DNA of 64,000 bases from CAMBDS01 sp964355675 (GCA_964355675.1 CAYHEC010000006.1:1-64000); one strand, 5' to 3'. Counted from the stretch's first letter, positions 43,398 to 52,870 are shown. A program made the numbers and translations. Notes: generated by a model not told the origin, from the letters alone.

Positions 43398-44339
43398 TCA
43401 GATTCGCTTATCGACGTCGATCACTGCGCCTTTGACAGCGTCGAGTGATTTCGTTAGAGCAGTTTGCTCATCTCTGGTAAGCTTAACCTTGACGACCTTT
43501 TCTACGCCCTTCGCACCGATAACTACTGGTACGCCAATGAAGTAACCTTTGATTCCGTACTCTCCTTCAAGAAGAACGGCGGCAGGCAGTACGCGCTTTT
43601 GATCGAAGAGATACGATTCAGCCATAGCTATCGCTGAAGCCGCTGGCGAGACAAACGCCGATCCGTTGCCGAGTAAGTTGACGATCTCCGTACCGGCTTC
43701 GCGGGTGCGGGCGGCGATTTTCTCGATTTTAGTCTCCGACATCAACTGTGTGAGAGGCACACCGCCGACCGTGCAGATGCGGGTCAACGGAACCATCGTC
43801 GGGCCATGACCGCCCAGAACCACCGCAGAAACATCTTTCACCGAAACCTTCAACTCCATCGCTATGAATGCTTGAAGACGGCTGGTGTCAAGCACTCCCG
43901 CCATACCACAAACGCGGTTCTTGGGAAACCCTGTCACTTTCTGAAAAGCATAGACCATCGAGTCGAGCGGGTTGGTGACAATGATGCAGAATGCACGTGG
44001 GGCTTGTTTCTTGACATTCCTGGCAACATCGCTGATGATCTTGACGTTGATGTCGAGCAGATCATCGCGGGTCATGCCGGGCTTGCGGGGCAGACCCGCA
44101 GTGACGATAACTACATCGGCTCCGGCGATGTCGTCGTAGTTTGAGGTGCCGGTAATCTTAACATCGAAGCCCAGCACGCCTGCGGACTCAGCAATGTCGA
44201 GCATTTTACCCTTACACATGCCTTCTTTTTCAGGGATGTCAAGCATGACGACATCACCAAGTTCTTTTTGTGCGGCAAGCAAAGCGAGAATTCCACCAAT
44301 TTGACCACCGCCGATGAGTGCGATTTTCTTACGTGCCAT
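43398..44339 (-). CDS. mdh: Malate dehydrogenase (LDH-like type)
   Basis: A 313-residue NAD-dependent enzyme. IALIGGGQIGGILALLAAQ is the Rossmann nucleotide loop, and D in VVMLDIPE indicates NAD. Substrate arginines lie in GLPRKPGMTRDDLLDIN. VTNPLDSMVY, GVLDTSRLQAFIA and the catalytic His in VLGGHGPTMVPL are all present. The arginine after the P-R-K-P-G-M loop marks malate rather than lactate specificity. It converts malate to oxaloacetate in the TCA cycle. The length is typical. No coupling to the upstream gene: a 400-base repeat-rich gap intervenes. Confidence 0.95.
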   Translation of the reverse strand: MARKKIALIGGGQIGGILALLAAQKELGDVVMLDIPEKEGMCKGKMLDIAESAGVLGFDVKITGTSNYDDIAGADVVIVTAGLPRKPGMTRDDLLDINVKIISDVARNVKKQAPRAFCIIVTNPLDSMVYAFQKVTGFPKNRVCGMAGVLDTSRLQAFIAMELKVSVKDVSAVVLGGHGPTMVPLTRICTVGGVPLTQLMSETKIEKIAARTREAGTEIVNLLGNGSAFVSPAASAIAMAESYLFDQKRVLPAAVLLEGEYGIKGYFIGVPVVIGAKGVEKVVKVKLTRDEQTALTKSLDAVKGAVIDVDKRI

Positions 44340-44737
44340 TTGTCGATCTCCTGAATGTGTGATTTGATAATGGTTCTATATTCTGATGTGTTGAGTGCTT
44401 AAGACATACCTTTTCAGGGTTGCCTCTTTTCCACTCATATTGACATTAGAAGATAAGACCAGATAGAGTATGTTCCAATACTTTGTGGAAAAAAGAGCAA
44501 GAGAGTTTACTCTTTGTGAAGAAAAATGCAGACAAAAAGAAGACGGGATCGAATGTAATTCGATCCCGTCCTTGGTAGAGGCGTATTTGGCAGAGAATGC
44601 GGATTCCCTGCCGCAGGGTGTCCTCACCCTGCGGAAAAGTTGCTATTTCACAATTAATTGTCGCAGGGTGAGACACCTTGCGACATCGAATATCGTATCA
44701 TCGTGCAGACTCTGCGGCTTGAGCCTATTGCACTCAC
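44340..44737. repeat. Intergenic terminator and repeat stems
   Basis: Besides the terminator at 44533-44570, stems CCGCAGGGTG-TCCT-CACCCTGCGG (44611-44635) and GTCGCAGGGTG-AGA-CACCTTGCGAC (44660-44684) belong to the GGGTG/CACCC family of 1867-1890 and 25557-25582. The mdh promoter must lie between 44340 and 44530. No gene is seen. Confidence 0.7.
44533..44570 (-). terminator. Rho-independent terminator
   Basis: Thirteen-base perfect arms GACGGGATCGAAT (44542-44554 and complement 44558-44570) with a 3-base loop are followed on the minus strand by TTCTTTTTG. It terminates the secreted-protein gene at 44738-45559. Confidence 0.85.
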
Positions 44738-45559
44738 CTACTTTAAATAAACCGCTGGTAAGGCTGAACTCTTGCCATCGGCGTTCAGCATGATCTGATA
44801 ACGTCCCGCAGGAAGAGAACTCCCAGCAATCTGGTTCCACGAAACCTGCCCAGAAGACGCAACAGGAAGGACTCCCACCAACCGACCCATCGGATCGATC
44901 AACGATAGTCTCGCATTGCGGCTGTTGGTGTCGAAGCGGATGGTAGCATTCCCATTAAACGGATTGGGGTAGATCGAGACTAATGAATGGGATAGGGGCA
45001 ATATCTCATCAGAAGACTCAACCGATAACGGGGTTAAACCCGAAGTGGCGAAATTGTCGAGGAGCACTGATTTTGCGCTTGGTTGAGCTGATGTGTCTGA
45101 TAAAATGATTGTGACAACAAGAGAATCAAACTCGTGGACTTGGGGACTCCAATGGTTCGAATACTGCATCCAGGCATTTCCCATCGGTTCAAGCGACCCT
45201 TCGGTTCCATCAACCGCTTGGTCTTCGACATATCCGACAACCGCGATCCCGCCAAGTCCTCCAGCGGAAAGGGCTGAATAATAAAATGAAACTGCAACTT
45301 GATCTTCAGCGCGCATAGCTCCTAAATTCTGCATCAAAATACTGCCCGGAACCTGAGGAGTTGTCAACATGCGAGCAGAGAAATTTCCCTCATAATGCGA
45401 ATTAGATCGTTCAACCAACGTGAGGAATCCCGGGATATTGTACGTCAACCAGCCATCCGGATTTCCGTCAGTCCATTCTTCAAATCCGCCGTTTTGAACC
45501 TGCCCGTAAGATGCACCTGTCATCAATAGAACAATGAAAAGAACCGCGAAATGTTTCAT
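44738..45559 (-). CDS. Secreted jelly-roll protein with sorting domain
   Basis: A 273-residue protein. Signal peptide MKHFAVLFIVLLMTGASYG is followed by a carbohydrate-binding-like jelly roll (QNGGFEEWTDGNPDGW ... NSHYEGNFSARMLTTPQ ... VSFYYSALSAGG ... SVLLDNFATSGL), the pattern of CBM4/CBM_4_9-like domains that start 'NGGFEEW'. The last roughly 80 residues (IYPNPFNGNATIRFDT ... AGRYQIMLNADG) are a sorting domain. It probably binds glycans at the cell surface; it has no catalytic domain. Confidence 0.8.
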   Translation of the reverse strand: MKHFAVLFIVLLMTGASYGQVQNGGFEEWTDGNPDGWLTYNIPGFLTLVERSNSHYEGNFSARMLTTPQVPGSILMQNLGAMRAEDQVAVSFYYSALSAGGLGGIAVVGYVEDQAVDGTEGSLEPMGNAWMQYSNHWSPQVHEFDSLVVTIILSDTSAQPSAKSVLLDNFATSGLTPLSVESSDEILPLSHSLVSIYPNPFNGNATIRFDTNSRNARLSLIDPMGRLVGVLPVASSGQVSWNQIAGSSLPAGRYQIMLNADGKSSALPAVYLK

Positions 45560-45632
45560 TTCTGCTCCTTGAATTTTATTTTTAAATTATAACACCTTTC
45601 CCACAAAGGCGGGATCGGTTAGATAACAACAG

Positions 45633-45664
45633 AAGCGGGCGTCAAACACCCGAGTTCGACGCCC
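45633..45664 (-). terminator. Possible terminator after rpmA
   Basis: GGGCGTC (45637-45643) pairs with GACGCCC (45658-45664); the minus-strand tail is GCTTCTGTTGTT. The long loop and mixed tail make it a weaker call. Confidence 0.45.
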
Positions 45665-45704
45665 ACTGCTAAACGATAAATGGCAAAGCGAATTCGAAAG
45701 GTAT

Positions 45705-45968
45705 TTAAATACCTTCTGACTCGGCTACGACATTGACAGCTTTACGTCCACGGAAAGATTTGAATAAAACTTTACCGTTCATTTTGGCAAAGATGGTATC
45801 ATCCTTGCCGATCCCGACGCCAAGTCCCGGGTGGAAATGAGTGCCACGTTGACGAAGGATAATTTCACCGGTCTTTACTCGCTGGCCGCCAGCGCGTTTG
45901 ACGCCAAGCATCTGCGGATTAGAGTCCCTGCCGTTGCGGGACGAACCGCCGCCTTTCTTATGAGCCAT
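45705..45968 (-). CDS. rpmA: 50S ribosomal protein L27
   Basis: An 87-residue protein: MAHKKGGGSSRNGRDSNPQM, then LGVKRAGGQRVKTGEIILRQRGTHF-type core and HPGLGVGIGKDDTIFA. The N-terminus starts directly with the AHKKGGGSS sequence near the peptidyl-transferase centre, so no cleavable extension is present. It follows rplU by 2 bases; the two are co-transcribed below the RNase G gene. Confidence 0.97.
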   Translation of the reverse strand: MAHKKGGGSSRNGRDSNPQMLGVKRAGGQRVKTGEIILRQRGTHFHPGLGVGIGKDDTIFAKMNGKVLFKSFRGRKAVNVVAESEGI

Positions 45969-45970
45969 CT

Positions 45971-46285
45971 CTAAGCTCCCTTCTCAATTGAGGTCACACG
46001 CACCATCGAGAAATGATGCCGCCAGCCATGCTTGACGCGATGGCCGCCACGACGTGTAATTTTGTAGGTGATCCCTTTACGTCCACGACCTTGAGATAGA
46101 AGCTCAAGTGTTACGGAATACGGGAGATTCGGTCTGCCAATCTCGAAGTTTGTGCCGTCTGCGATCATCATTACGTCTTTTATAACGACAGTGCCGCCGG
46201 GTTCGGCATTGAGCCGATCAACCTTCAGCGTCTGGTTAGGAGTAATGCGATATTGTCGTCCGGCTATTTTTACAAAGGCGTACAT
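45971..46285 (-). CDS. rplU: 50S ribosomal protein L21
   Basis: A 104-residue protein: MYAFVKIAGRQYRITPNQTL, DRLNAEPGGTVVI, and GRKGITYKITRRGGHRVKHGWRHHFSMV-type ending with the conserved K-R-R-x-G-x-R-x-x-x-G-H/W-R pattern. It binds 23S rRNA. It forms the conserved rng-rplU-rpmA group, 55 bases below the RNase G gene. Confidence 0.97.
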   Translation of the reverse strand: MYAFVKIAGRQYRITPNQTLKVDRLNAEPGGTVVIKDVMMIADGTNFEIGRPNLPYSVTLELLSQGRGRKGITYKITRRGGHRVKHGWRHHFSMVRVTSIEKGA

Positions 46286-46340
46286 TGGAAATGTTCCTGT
46301 TCGGGTATCTAATAATTCTCAAGACAATGAATATAACTTC

Positions 46341-47930
46341 TTATTGTCCCTGAGTCAAGCTTTCTTTGCGCTCGTCTGCTGTTTTCAGTGAGCTTCCAAC
46401 TAAATGTTCGGCGGAAACATCTTTTTTGGATTTATAGGACCAGGCGCGAATTTCATCGATCTTATAGTATTCTTCGCTATTAACGGTGATGAATATTCTG
46501 TTCGCCCACATTATCTTCGCTAAGCGACTTGTCAATCCACCAGTAATGTAAGCTTTAACTCTTGGATGAACAGAAAGTTGCAGGCGATGTTCATGCGTCT
46601 GGGATGTGAATCGCTTGATCCAGCGTTCGAGAGCCGTCACCACAGTTTCAATCGATGGAACAAGCCCTGATCCGTCACATGTCGGACATGACTCACGAAG
46701 CGAGAGCATTAGCGACGGTCTGATTCGTTGCCGGGTCATTTCCAAAAGTCCAAAAGGAGTAATAGGAGCAATATCCCATTTGGATCTATCCATTTTCATA
46801 GCCCGGCGCATCTCGTCGAAGACTTTCCAGCGATTGCGCTCGTCGGACATATCGATAAAGTCGATGACGATGATCCCGCCTACGTCGCGCAGACGGAGCT
46901 GGCGGGCAATCTCACGAGCGGCTTTAAGATTGACTTTCAGTGAGTTATCTTCATGGTCTCGTTTCCCCACGAACTTGCCGCTGTTCACGTCGATGGCAAT
47001 CAACGCTTCAGTGGGATCAAAGTATAGATATCCGCCGCCACCAAGCCAAATTTTGCGGGAGAGACTGCGCTCAATCTCTGCTTCTATGCCGTATTTGTCA
47101 AAAATTGGTTGACGATCGGAATAGAGCGTAAGCTGTCCAACTAAGTTCGGAGCGACGTCCAGAAGGTACGTTTGAAGTTCTTTGAAAAGTTTTCGAGAAT
47201 CGACTACAAGACTATTCACACCGGGAGTGAATAGATCGCGAATAATCGATGAGGCCATAGTCAAGTCACGATAAGCAAGCCCCGGTCCCTTAAGATTTAG
47301 AACAGATTGCTCAATCTTCTTCCAAGTACTCGTCATCCTTTCAAGATCTTGGCGCAATTCTTCGTCAGTTTTGGATTCGGCAAGAGTTCTAATAATCAAG
47401 CCGAAGCCCTTCGGTCTCATCCGTCCACCAATCTGGCGTAGTCTCTTCTTCTCTTTAAAAGTCGAGACTTTGCGGGAAACACCGATAAACGATTCATTCG
47501 GAACGAGAACCAGAAATCTCCCGGGAAGCGAAATCTGTGTGCTTACACGGGGTCCTTTGCGACCAATAGATTCTTTAACAACCTGAACCAGTATCTCTTG
47601 ACCTACTTTTAGATCGGATCCTTCCCAGCGACGGCGGTGACCTTCCATATCATCCTCCGACTGCTCGACGCCGGTTTCCGATTGAAGTTTAATCAAGTCG
47701 TTACCGCTACCAATATCTGAAAAGTGCAGGAAGGCATCCTGAGAAAAACCTATGTCAACGAACGCGGCCGACATACCTACCAGAACCTTGCGCACGACCC
47801 CCTTGTGCAGGCTCCCAACCATTCTCTCGTTCTCTGGCCGTTCAACGAATAACTCTACCAGTTGATCGTCTTCAAGCAACGCAGTTCGAGTCTCCTCGGT
47901 GGTAGCATTGATAATGATATCTTGTTTCAT
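46341..47930 (-). CDS. Ribonuclease E/G family protein
   Basis: A 529-residue protein. An S1 domain at about 35-130 (GSLHKGVVRKVLVGMSAAFVDI, DAFLHFSDIG, EILVQVVKESIGRKGPRVST) is interrupted by a short acidic insert. The DNase-I-like catalytic part carries the Mg-binding Asp residues in ALIAIDVNSGKF and GGIIVIDFIDM. The Zn-link CPTCDGSGLV pairs two subunits. There is no long disordered C-terminal degradosome scaffold, so it is RNase G-like in size. It processes rRNA and decays mRNA from 5'-monophosphate ends. Confidence 0.92.
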   Translation of the reverse strand: MKQDIIINATTEETRTALLEDDQLVELFVERPENERMVGSLHKGVVRKVLVGMSAAFVDIGFSQDAFLHFSDIGSGNDLIKLQSETGVEQSEDDMEGHRRRWEGSDLKVGQEILVQVVKESIGRKGPRVSTQISLPGRFLVLVPNESFIGVSRKVSTFKEKKRLRQIGGRMRPKGFGLIIRTLAESKTDEELRQDLERMTSTWKKIEQSVLNLKGPGLAYRDLTMASSIIRDLFTPGVNSLVVDSRKLFKELQTYLLDVAPNLVGQLTLYSDRQPIFDKYGIEAEIERSLSRKIWLGGGGYLYFDPTEALIAIDVNSGKFVGKRDHEDNSLKVNLKAAREIARQLRLRDVGGIIVIDFIDMSDERNRWKVFDEMRRAMKMDRSKWDIAPITPFGLLEMTRQRIRPSLMLSLRESCPTCDGSGLVPSIETVVTALERWIKRFTSQTHEHRLQLSVHPRVKAYITGGLTSRLAKIMWANRIFITVNSEEYYKIDEIRAWSYKSKKDVSAEHLVGSSLKTADERKESLTQGQ

Positions 47931-48248
47931 TAAGCCTCAAAACAGAGCATATAGCTCCGCAAAGTATTTGAAGAACATCTCCTGTCACGACATAATCGTT
48001 AACAAAAGAAACAATATCTGTTGAGTCAGTGGAAAATTGCTCAAATCATCGGGTATCGGCGATTTAAATCGCCGACTCAAGCAAAAACCAGACGTTTGTG
48101 CAAGTTCAGCGACTAAAGTCGCCGGTACCGATTGAGTTTTTCAGCAGACTCATCTGCTTTTGAACGATATTGGGCGATCCCCCCGATTGTAGCCCATTCA
48201 TCGTTCGGACACGATAAAAACGCGCCCAAATCCCCCCACACTACCCCC
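47931..48248. other. Gap upstream of the RNase G gene
   Basis: Apart from the element at 48022-48152, it holds only AT-rich DNA near the RNase G start and C-rich DNA (CCCCCCACACTACCCCCC) directly beyond the stop of the truncated glycosyltransferase. No gene is visible. Confidence 0.5.
48022..48152. repeat. MITE-like element with TGAGTC termini
   Basis: Imperfect terminal inverted repeats of about 30 bases (TGAGTCAGTGGAAAATTGCT from 48022, against TGAGTCTGCTGAAAAACTCA read inward from 48152) enclose CGGCGATTTAAATCGCCG (48057-48074) and GCGACTAAAGTCGC (48109-48122). The GATTTAAATC core and GCTGAAAAA edge are shared with the element at 36880-37077. Confidence 0.7.
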
Positions 48249-48794
48249 CTAACCGATATAGCGTGCCAAAACACGATAACGGTCTATCCCTAATCTGTCT
48301 GATCGTGGTGATACTTGAAAATTATAAACTTGATCACCATCCGGACCAGAAAATCCTACTCGTAACGGCGCTTTGGTAGCGAGGCAGAAATATGCCGCAA
48401 GAGGTTCAAATTTCGGCGACAGATCTACTACAACATCGAACCCCTTTTCGTTAAATGTCCGACAGAAATTTTTCCTTGGGATACCGAAAAAGGATAAGTC
48501 ATCGCGACGTACGTTTATCAATTCCGCTTCGATTTCAGCGGGAGCTGACGCCCCAACACCGGGAAGTGCAAGAAGCGTCAGTGAAGCGTGAGGGAATCGT
48601 TCTCGAACCCGGTTGAGTACGACTCGCGCCGCAAGTAGATCCAATCCTTCGCCCGGCCAGCAGATTAAAACCTTGTGAACTCGATCCCAGATTTCAGCGA
48701 CATCAATCTCTTGTCGAGCAAGTTCTTTTGATAGCTTACGAAGTGCCAGGCGGGTAAAGCTTTTTTGCAGAGAATACCAAATTCCCTCAAACAT
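48249..48794 (-). CDS. Truncated glycosyltransferase family 9-like protein
   Basis: A 181-residue protein resembling only the N-terminal Rossmann half of heptosyltransferases (GT9): VHKVLICWPGEGLDLLAARVVLNRVRERFP, LTLLALPGVG, FDVVVDLSPKFEPLAAYFCLATKAPLRVGF, then ISPRSDRLGIDRYRV-type linker. Full GT9 enzymes have about 330-350 residues with a nucleotide-sugar-binding C-terminal domain that is missing here. C-rich spacer and a MITE-like repeat lie just beyond the stop. The ATG at 48794 overlaps the CorC-like gene by 8 bases, so the ancestral gene was part of that operon. It is likely inactive as a transferase unless it has a partner. Confidence 0.6.
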   Translation of the reverse strand: MFEGIWYSLQKSFTRLALRKLSKELARQEIDVAEIWDRVHKVLICWPGEGLDLLAARVVLNRVRERFPHASLTLLALPGVGASAPAEIEAELINVRRDDLSFFGIPRKNFCRTFNEKGFDVVVDLSPKFEPLAAYFCLATKAPLRVGFSGPDGDQVYNFQVSPRSDRLGIDRYRVLARYIG

Positions 48795-50076
48795 TGTTGA
48801 AAAATACCTCCGATTTCTCAACCCTGATCCGCGAGATTCTCCGTCCGATCAATTCTTCTACTTTGAAATTATATCCATTAAATTCGAATTCTTCGCCTCG
48901 TCGTGGGACAACTCCAAGCTGGCTATAGACAAACCCGCCGACAGTATCGTAGGCGTCCGATTCTTCGACAAGTTCATGTCCGATAACCTGATTCAGGTCA
49001 TAAATGGAAAGTCTTCCACTCGCGGTAACCGTTCGTTCGTCGATTCGCATCGATAAAGGCTGTTCTTTATCATATTCATCCTGAATTTCACCGACGATCT
49101 CCTCGATGATATCTTCAAGCGTCACAAGCCCGGCAGTTCCACCATACTCATCAAGGACGATCGCCATGTGAACCTGCTCTTTCTGGAATTCGCGCAACAG
49201 GTCGTCAACTTTCTTTTCCTCTGGAACGACATAGACTTTGCGGACCGATTTCGCAAGATTAAAAGTGTCGGGATCCTGGGCCGCTAACAACAGATCTTTA
49301 ACGTGAACAATACCAATAATATTGTCGATATTTTTATCATAAACAGGGATTCGAGAGTGACCGTATTGAGTCACTATTGTGAGTATTTCCTGCAATGATG
49401 CTTCGGAGGAAACGGAAGCCATATCGATTCGCGGCACCATCACTTCGCGAACTATAGTATCACCAAGCTCAAAGATGGAGTGAATCATCTGCCGTTCTTC
49501 CTGTTCCAGTACTCCATGCTCATGGCCAACCTCGACGAGAGCGCGAATTTCCTCCTCAGACATGCTCATGACTCGATGTTGCTCGACGCCGAAAAAGTGA
49601 CTGAGTGTTGTCGCAATTTTGGCGAGAGGCCAAGCTATTGGGAAGGTGATCCAGATTATCCCACCGACTAACCAGGCAGTATGGAGAGCCCAGGATTCCG
49701 CGTTTCTTATCGCTTGAAGTTTCGGGATCAATTCACCAAAATATAGAATCATCAATGTGATCAGAACAACTTCAACTCCCACCGCTAAACCAGAACTTAT
49801 CCCAAATGTGTCTGCCATCTGAATTACCCAAAGCGCTGATATTGCGGCAATGGTAGTATTAACGATGGTATTCCCGGTCAATATCGAAGATAATAGCAGA
49901 CGGGGATTCCGCATGAGCCGAGTAATCCGGCGAGCTCGAGGATCGGAGGATTGGGCGAGGCGATTGAGAACGCTTCTGCTGAGCGAAAAATAGGCGGATT
50001 CAATACTTGAGAAAAAGGCGGAAGCAACCAGAAGCGCCAGTAGAACCACCAGCTGTATCCATGAATCTGTATCCAA
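48787..50076 (-). CDS. CNNM/CorC-HlyC family membrane transporter
   Basis: A 429-residue protein. The DUF21 membrane domain (LLALLVASAFFSSIESAYFSLSR, LLLSSILTGNTIVNTTIAAI, LILYFGELIPK) occupies about 1-180. Two CBS domains follow (VREVMVPRIDMASVSSEASL ... GHSRIPVYDKNIDNIIGIVHVKDLL; MAIVLDEYGGTAGLVTLEDIIEEIVGEI). The C-terminal CorC/HlyC transporter-associated domain is TASGRLSIYDLNQVIG to the end. The family exports or senses magnesium or cobalt. It sits below ybeY as in many bacteria. Confidence 0.92.
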   Translation of the reverse strand: MDTDSWIQLVVLLALLVASAFFSSIESAYFSLSRSVLNRLAQSSDPRARRITRLMRNPRLLLSSILTGNTIVNTTIAAISALWVIQMADTFGISSGLAVGVEVVLITLMILYFGELIPKLQAIRNAESWALHTAWLVGGIIWITFPIAWPLAKIATTLSHFFGVEQHRVMSMSEEEIRALVEVGHEHGVLEQEERQMIHSIFELGDTIVREVMVPRIDMASVSSEASLQEILTIVTQYGHSRIPVYDKNIDNIIGIVHVKDLLLAAQDPDTFNLAKSVRKVYVVPEEKKVDDLLREFQKEQVHMAIVLDEYGGTAGLVTLEDIIEEIVGEIQDEYDKEQPLSMRIDERTVTASGRLSIYDLNQVIGHELVEESDAYDTVGGFVYSQLGVVPRRGEEFEFNGYNFKVEELIGRRISRIRVEKSEVFFNNV

Positions 50077-50568
50077 TTAACCCTCTTCCTGCAGATCGAC
50101 GATATACTTCTCACCACATTCGACCATATTCTTCAATGAGACCTCGTCATCATGATCCCATCCGCACAAGTGAAGAAAACCATGAACTGCGAGTCGAACC
50201 GTTTCTTTTGAAGTTTTCTCCCCAAATTGGGCCGCTTGAAATTCAGCGCGGTCAAGACTGATGTAAATATCGCCTTCGACCGCCGATGGATCATCGCTAA
50301 GATCGAACGCCAGAACGTCAGTAGGTTCATCGTAACCGCGAAAATCTTTGTTAAGTTGTTTAAGTAAATCATCATCGCCAAGAACTATATTCAAATTTGA
50401 CACTTTACACTTTTCACCGAGACTCGTGGCGTTCAATGATTTTTGTATTGAGTTTGCCAGCAACGGCTGAGAAATTCCTGTAACGAATTCGATGTGCAAC
50501 GCAATTTCATCGTTGTTCACAGGTTTATTATTTAGTACGCTCAACTTATAACCGACCAATTTTTGCAT
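50077..50568 (-). CDS. ybeY: Endoribonuclease YbeY
   Basis: A 163-residue zinc-dependent RNase. The metal motif H-x3-H-x5-H is clear (LAVHGFLHLCGWDHDDE), and LNKDFRGYDEPTDVLAFDLSDDP with GDIYISLDRA are family hallmarks. YbeY acts in 16S rRNA 3' maturation and 70S quality control. It overlaps the PgpH gene by 23 bases and abuts the CorC-like gene, giving the conserved phoH-pgpH-ybeY-corC order. Confidence 0.95.
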   Translation of the reverse strand: MQKLVGYKLSVLNNKPVNNDEIALHIEFVTGISQPLLANSIQKSLNATSLGEKCKVSNLNIVLGDDDLLKQLNKDFRGYDEPTDVLAFDLSDDPSAVEGDIYISLDRAEFQAAQFGEKTSKETVRLAVHGFLHLCGWDHDDEVSLKNMVECGEKYIVDLQEEG

Positions 50569-52870
50569 TTTTAGTCTCTGGCGTATTTTCTACACCTTGA
50601 GAAGAGTCTGGATATTGAATTCGCTGATGATGCATGCCGAGCAGAACCTTCAAGAAAGCCTCTTTAATGTGGGTTATTTCTTTAAGAGTGAGAGGACATT
50701 CATCAAGATCTCCTTCCGCCAACCGTAATGAGACAAATTTGTCAACCATTTCCCTTAAATCCTGTTGAGAGGGATGATCAAGGGAACGAGTTGCCGCTTC
50801 TATCCCGTCTGCAAGCATCAGAATAGCTGTCTCGCGCGTTTGTGGTTTAGGACCGGCGTAGCGGAAACGGCTTTCATCGACTTTCTTACCTTGTTCTCGC
50901 TGAGCCTTGGAGTAGAAATACGCAAGTTTCGTTTTGCCATGATGTTCAGTTATGAACATCTTGATTTCAGGCGGCAATTTATGTTGCGAGGCGAGCTCCA
51001 TACCTCGATTCACATGTTCGATCACAATCCTCGCAGATTCGCTTGGAGCCAGCCGGTCGTGAATATTCTCGCTACCTGTCTCTTGATTTTCTATAAAATA
51101 CTCACGAATATCGATTTTTCCGATATCGTGATAATAAGCTCCGGCGCGTGTGAGCAATGAATTTGCGCCGATTACACGAGCGGCTGATTCTGCTAAACTT
51201 CCCACCATCAAGCTATGGTGGTATGTTCCCGGCGATTTCAGCGCCAGCTGTCTGAGTAGCGGTCGATTGAGATCCACCAACTCAAGCAAGGTCAGATCGG
51301 TTGTAATACCGAAAAGACTCTCAATCAGCGGAACAATACCCAAGACCAACATCGGAGATACAAACGCCATCCCCAATGCCAACCCGGTCTCCGCCCAAAA
51401 TGACCCATCACCTTCATACGTAACCAGATAAAATCCAGCAACCATTACCAATGAGACGCCGGCAAGATATATTCCGGTCTTAATGAGATCTTTGCGCGCT
51501 TGCAAAGATCGTAACGCCATGATAGCAACTCCACCATTGGCAAGAGCATAGGTCGTTGTTTGAAAATCATTGCCTTGAAGAAATCCACCCGCAAGCGCAA
51601 GTGTTACCAGACCAAGGGCGGCTATTGTCCTCCCCAACAAAATTGTGAGCAACAGTGCAGTAAATGCTGCTGGAAACAACTGTCGTGACAAACCGAAACC
51701 GATTGGAACAACTCTGAAAAATAATAATACTGAAGCTAAAACCAACAATAATAGCAACATTTTCTGCCAATTGCTCCAAACTTCAGGTTTGGATACAGAC
51801 ACGCCAAACATCATGAAAGCGGTAAGCAATGCAATTATAACTAACTGCCCGATGATGGGCAGGAGCGACGCAACTCCGCCCCGATCGACGGATAATTCTG
51901 CGCGCTTTACTGCGAGTGAATTAAGTTTGTCAAGATGATCTTCAGTTACCTTTATATGGCTGTCGATGATCAACTCATCTTGTATAACAAATCCTTTTGC
52001 AAGCGGCACACTATTTACGGCTGACTCACGCCTTCGTTCGGTTTCCTCTGGGTTATAGACCAAATTGGGAATTAAAAATTGGGAGAGGATTGCCGTTTCA
52101 ATTTTGACTGACACACTGTCGATTCCATATCTGTTCATTGAGTCAAATATATACTCATGAATTAGTAATGCATTTCTATTTGGTTTATTCAATGAGTCAA
52201 GCAGTATGACCGTTTCTACGTTGCCGTTCAAAACTGCTACAAGTTTGACGCCGTGGGGAAGATCATCATTTTGAGACGCGCACACTCCGGACCGATACAA
52301 ATGAGTCATAACATCGGGTCCGGTCTTGGAGAATAATATATTATATTTATTATGATTTGGAGCAGATAAATAGAGTTTAAAAAGAAAACTCCACTGCTCC
52401 CAGTTTAAATGTAGCCCATATTTATCACTGATATTTCGTGAGCCTTTTAAGAATGCCTCTCCACCTTTTTCATTCCACGAGTCGGTTGAATCGCTTTCAA
52501 TCTTCAACCAGCCATCCGGAAGCGATTCTATAAGACTCGCTACTTCCGAGCCAAATTCTGCAAATTTCTTTAAGGCAATTGCTTTGGTAGTATCATTTTT
52601 TATAAATAGCGGCAGAACCTCCGAAGCGGCATAATCGCGCTCTGTTTCTAACTCCTCAGAATTTTTGAGAATTTCAAAATCGAATGGGGCTATGATTTTG
52701 GCAGGTGAAATACTTCCGATTGACAAGTGAGCGAATTCAGGTGATTTTCCTCGAGGCGCGATAAGTGTCAGAAGAATGATAAAACAGATCGCAAGTGAAT
52801 AATGCCACCAGGTTACGAATTTTTCATTCTTTGGTCTCGATTCACTTTCTATTTCTGGTCCATCATCCAT
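50546..52870 (-). CDS. 7TM-HD family phosphohydrolase (PgpH-like)
   Basis: About 774 residues. One membrane helix (YSLAICFIILLTLIA) leads into an extracytoplasmic 7TMR-HDED domain (about 60-340), then seven membrane helices (LLPIIGQLVIIALLTAFMMF onwards), then a cytosolic HD domain with GAYYHDIGKIDIREYF, ITEHHG and ADGIEAATRSL. PgpH degrades c-di-AMP in Firmicutes; the substrate in this lineage is likely c-di-AMP but unproven. I chose the ATG at 52870, 8 bases inside phoH, with GGTG upstream. An ATG at 52893 is a possible alternative. Confidence 0.88.
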   Translation of the reverse strand: MDDGPEIESESRPKNEKFVTWWHYSLAICFIILLTLIAPRGKSPEFAHLSIGSISPAKIIAPFDFEILKNSEELETERDYAASEVLPLFIKNDTTKAIALKKFAEFGSEVASLIESLPDGWLKIESDSTDSWNEKGGEAFLKGSRNISDKYGLHLNWEQWSFLFKLYLSAPNHNKYNILFSKTGPDVMTHLYRSGVCASQNDDLPHGVKLVAVLNGNVETVILLDSLNKPNRNALLIHEYIFDSMNRYGIDSVSVKIETAILSQFLIPNLVYNPEETERRRESAVNSVPLAKGFVIQDELIIDSHIKVTEDHLDKLNSLAVKRAELSVDRGGVASLLPIIGQLVIIALLTAFMMFGVSVSKPEVWSNWQKMLLLLLVLASVLLFFRVVPIGFGLSRQLFPAAFTALLLTILLGRTIAALGLVTLALAGGFLQGNDFQTTTYALANGGVAIMALRSLQARKDLIKTGIYLAGVSLVMVAGFYLVTYEGDGSFWAETGLALGMAFVSPMLVLGIVPLIESLFGITTDLTLLELVDLNRPLLRQLALKSPGTYHHSLMVGSLAESAARVIGANSLLTRAGAYYHDIGKIDIREYFIENQETGSENIHDRLAPSESARIVIEHVNRGMELASQHKLPPEIKMFITEHHGKTKLAYFYSKAQREQGKKVDESRFRYAGPKPQTRETAILMLADGIEAATRSLDHPSQQDLREMVDKFVSLRLAEGDLDECPLTLKEITHIKEAFLKVLLGMHHQRIQYPDSSQGVENTPETKNAKIGRL

